From: JBFLYE01 sp040756715 [NCBI: bacterium]
GTDB taxonomy: Bacteria > UBA9089 > UBA9088
Direction of reading: 5' to 3'
Assembly: GCA_040756715.1 (NCBI GenBank)
Contig: JBFLYE010000113.1
Coordinates: forward strand, 1-7,575
Length of the DNA stretch: 7,575 bases
Positions 5,868 through 7,575 of the stretch are shown here, piece by piece. The number at the start of each line of letters is the position of its first letter. Position 1 is the first letter of the stretch. The translations under genes and the position numbers were made by a program. Under the pieces are notes generated by a model, which worked only from the letters and a program-made list of their open reading frames with translations, had not been told where the DNA came from and did not search any database.

Positions 5868-6964
5868 TGTAGTCCTCTAAGTGCCAAGCCAATGCTTGCT
5901 GCAAATCCTGTTCTTTTTCTTTCAATCTCACCTGGCTTAAAATTACCTTTAGAAAGGTCTAGATTTAAAATGGGATTTGCCAGAACAACATCTATTCCCA
6001 ATCCTTGAGAAAGAAAGGCTGGTAAATTTGGAAGATTGGCACTTCCACCACTTAAAACAATCTTATCAATATTCTTTTTATAGCTGGGAAGCTGGGTATA
6101 GTAATAGGTGAATGATCTATCAAGCTCATCAAGCAACCTTGAGGCAACAGACTCTAAACAATAGGATATTCTTCCCCTTTCATCATCTGTTACTGTCCCA
6201 TATTCTTCTCCCAAAAGTATTGCTCCCTTTTCCTCCTTTTTACTTTCTGCCTCAGCAAAGCTTATTCCAAATTCGTCCTTTACAGAATCGGTAAAATCAT
6301 TTCCACCCACAATGATATCCCGATTAAAGGATGATGCATTTCCTTCTATGATGTTTATATTTGTTGTCCTTGCTCCAATATCAACCAAAGCCGCAACCTT
6401 TTCTCCTTGTATGCTTCCCTCTTCCCCTATTTCCCAAGCATCTTCTATTCCAAATGTATCAACATTAATATACACGGGATCAAGACCTGCCTTTTGAAAG
6501 ATATGAATATATTCATGAACAATCTCTCTCTTTGCTGCAACAAGAAGAACTTCCATCATCCTCTCTTCTTTCTCAATAAAATCCTTTGTGATATGAAAAT
6601 CTATTAAAGCCTGCTCAACCTCAAATGGAATATGCTCCTCTGCCTCAAATCTTATTACCTCACGAAGCTCATCTGCTGGCATATATGGAAGCTTTAGATA
6701 CCTTATTACCACAGAGGAGGAAGGAACAGATATATAAACCTCACGGGTTTTTATCTTATTTTCTGATAAAAGCTTTTTAATGGCATCAATCGCTAAATTA
6801 CTCCATGCATCTTTTTCATCGTCACGAAGGGGTTCTTCATATATCTTTTTTTGAGCTAGGTTAAGAAGAAAAATCTTATCCTTCTTTTTTAGCCTACATA
6901 TCTTAACCGAATCAATAGTAAGATCTATTCCGGTTGCTATTTTTCCAAAAGGGTTTTTTAACAT
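5864..6964 (-). CDS. pilM: Type IV pilus assembly ATPase-fold protein PilM
   Basis: PilM is a cytoplasmic actin/FtsA-like protein that binds the PilN N-terminus and starts the PilMNOP complex. Counted from the ATG chosen here (366 residues), the nucleotide-binding motifs are visible: phosphate 1, TGIDLTIDSVKI, at about 12-23; phosphate 2, ALVDIGARTTNINI, at about 192-205; and the adenosine motif, IVLSGGSANLPNL, at about 302-314. The intervening IRYLKLPYMPADELREVIRF and EHIPFEVEQALIDFH are typical of PilM. The frame extends upstream to a TTG at 6982, but those six extra codons overlay the -10 box, so the RNA would not contain them. The ATG at 6964 also places the phosphate 1 motif at the usual distance from the start. 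There is no ribosome binding site and essentially no 5' leader. It heads the pilMNOPQ operon. Confidence 0.96.
   Translation of the reverse strand: MLKNPFGKIATGIDLTIDSVKICRLKKKDKIFLLNLAQKKIYEEPLRDDEKDAWSNLAIDAIKKLLSENKIKTREVYISVPSSSVVIRYLKLPYMPADELREVIRFEAEEHIPFEVEQALIDFHITKDFIEKEERMMEVLLVAAKREIVHEYIHIFQKAGLDPVYINVDTFGIEDAWEIGEEGSIQGEKVAALVDIGARTTNINIIEGNASSFNRDIIVGGNDFTDSVKDEFGISFAEAESKKEEKGAILLGEEYGTVTDDERGRISYCLESVASRLLDELDRSFTYYYTQLPSYKKNIDKIVLSGGSANLPNLPAFLSQGLGIDVVLANPILNLDLSKGNFKPGEIERKRTGFAASIGLALRGLQ
5874..5878 (-). promoter_or_regulatory. Shine-Dalgarno sequence for pilN
   Basis: AGAGG on the minus strand lies six bases before the pilN ATG, within the last codons of pilM. It supports the ATG at 5867, which also preserves the PilM-binding INLLP motif at the protein N-terminus. 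Confidence 0.7.
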
Positions 6965-6970
6965 AAAAAA

Positions 6971-7000
6971 ATTATACAACAAATATCTTTATTTTGTCAA
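6971..7000 (-). promoter_or_regulatory. Consensus sigma-70 type promoter for pilMNOPQ
   Basis: On the minus strand, TTGACA (7000-6995) is followed after 18 bases by TATAAT (6976-6971). Both hexamers match the housekeeping consensus perfectly. Six T residues follow the -10 box and then ATG at 6964. With the usual distance from the -10 box, +1 falls on, or within a base or two of, the A of that ATG. This promoter makes the pil genes independent of rplJ transcription. No conserved sigma-54 element is seen. Confidence 0.88.
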
Positions 7001-7008
7001 GGTCTTTG

Positions 7009-7036
7009 AAAAAACTAAAAATTAAGAGACTCTTAA
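7009..7036 (-). terminator. Possible weak rho-independent terminator after rplJ (or a palindromic operator)
   Basis: Twelve bases past the rplJ stop, the minus strand contains a perfect 15-base palindrome, TTAAGAG-T-CTCTTAA (7036-7022). It is followed directly by TTTTT, then AG and TTTTTT. As RNA it can fold into a stem of about six pairs with a three-base loop and a U tract, the layout of an intrinsic terminator, but the stem is short and AU-rich. The palindrome is centred about 65 bases upstream of the predicted pilM transcription start, so a regulator binding site is an equal possibility. Confidence 0.4.
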
Positions 7037-7048
7037 GTGAGGATTTTT

Positions 7049-7570
7049 TCATATAGCTTTTTTCTTTTCTTTTATAGCATCTAAAACAGAAAGAAGGTTT
7101 CTAATAATTCCAGAAAGGGTATAAACAAGGCTTGCAATGGGAGCTTGAATCTGGGATATAACTTGGGAAATAAGAGCCTCTCGTGATGGAAGGTTAGCGA
7201 TACGCTCTATATCAATCTTTTCTATCCTTTTTTTGTCAAGAAATCCATATTTTATAGAGGGCTTTTTCTCCTTTTTTATAAAACCAAGCAGGGTTTTGCA
7301 AGAAATAGGGGCATCTTTTGAAAAGAGAAATCCTGTTGAGCCGGTAAGCCTAGGAGATATAGGAATGTCTAAATCCTTCGCTGCTCTCATAAATAGCCTA
7401 TTCTTTGCCACAACATACTTTGCATCTATCTTTGAAAACTCCCTCCTTAATCTTGTTATCTCGTCAACCGAAAGGGTAGATATATCTGTTAAGATAATGG
7501 TATTGTTCTTTTCTATCCTATCCTTTATCTCATCCATTATCTTTTGTTTTAAAATATGCCCTTTTTTCAT
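7049..7570 (-). CDS. rplJ: Large-subunit ribosomal protein L10
   Basis: L10 anchors the L7/L12 stalk on the 50S subunit, where translation factors bind. The 173-residue protein has the normal family length. Conserved parts are the N-terminal domain with TDISTLSVDEITRLRREF at 28-45 and KYVVAKNRLF at 51-60, TGSTGFLFSKD at about 76-86, and NLPSREALISQVISQIQAPIASL from 126. The C-terminal helix (about 148-172) is the region that in other bacteria binds L7/L12 dimers. The ATG at 7570 is followed by the usual MKK..K start, but only five bases (TAAAG) of upstream sequence are in the window, so its ribosome binding site cannot be judged. In most bacteria rplL follows directly; here it does not, and pilM with its own promoter comes next. 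Confidence 0.95.
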   Translation of the reverse strand: MKKGHILKQKIMDEIKDRIEKNNTIILTDISTLSVDEITRLRREFSKIDAKYVVAKNRLFMRAAKDLDIPISPRLTGSTGFLFSKDAPISCKTLLGFIKKEKKPSIKYGFLDKKRIEKIDIERIANLPSREALISQVISQIQAPIASLVYTLSGIIRNLLSVLDAIKEKKKAI

Positions 7571-7575
7571 CTTTA

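Noticed and set aside
5718-6008. Overlapping small frames on both strands at the pilM/pilN junction (5718-6008 plus, 5725-5931 minus)
   Set aside because: Both overlap the conserved pilM C-terminus and the pilN INLLP start and membrane segment, and their predicted peptides are low-complexity with no family features.
6965-6982. Upstream TTG start for pilM giving six extra residues
   Set aside because: The codons coincide with the TATAAT box and T run of the promoter, there is no ribosome binding site, and the ATG at 6964 puts the phosphate-binding motif at the usual distance.
7001-7048. Possible hidden rplL or small RNA gene between rplJ and pilM
   Set aside because: The gap is under 90 bases to the pilM start and is taken up by a palindrome, T tracts and the promoter, far too short for L7/L12.

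Overview
The window is a single minus-strand run of eight protein-coding genes, with no plus-strand gene that I can support. In transcription order (right to left) it holds rplJ (ribosomal protein L10), pilM, pilN, pilO, pilP, pilQ, an S41/C-terminal processing protease, and the first 376 codons of comEC, which runs off the left edge. There are no RNA genes, insertion sequences or CRISPR arrays, and no gene-free stretch longer than about 90 bases.

The organism looks like an AT-rich, lysine- and isoleucine-rich diderm bacterium. It has an outer-membrane secretin (PilQ), a PilP lipoprotein and periplasmic proteins with signal peptides. The divergent sequences, the absence of rplL after rplJ and the period-7 A-rich tandem repeats between genes remind me of genomes from uncultured candidate phyla. 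I cannot assign a phylum from the sequence alone.

Region by region: 7049-7570 is rplJ, followed by a small perfect palindrome and T-rich tract. At 6971-7000 there is a sigma-70-type promoter with perfect consensus hexamers. It is placed so that the predicted +1 is the A of the pilM ATG at 6964, so pilM is predicted to be leaderless. pilM-N-O-P-Q (6964 down to 2568) are joined by four successive ATGA stop/start overlaps. After a 53-base gap come the protease (2514-1162) and, after 33 bases, comEC (TTG start at 1128).

How the genes fit together: PilM (cytoplasmic), PilN and PilO (inner membrane), PilP (lipoprotein) and PilQ (outer-membrane secretin) form the alignment complex of a type IV pilus. 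ComEC is the inner-membrane channel that imports single-stranded DNA in natural transformation. Their placement in one co-directional run, with no convincing terminator between them, suggests a pilus used at least partly for DNA uptake. This is a known set of families rather than a new system. The less ordinary features are the leaderless pilM promoter, heptamer repeats at three gene junctions (one of which encodes the start of PilP), and rplJ separated from rplL.
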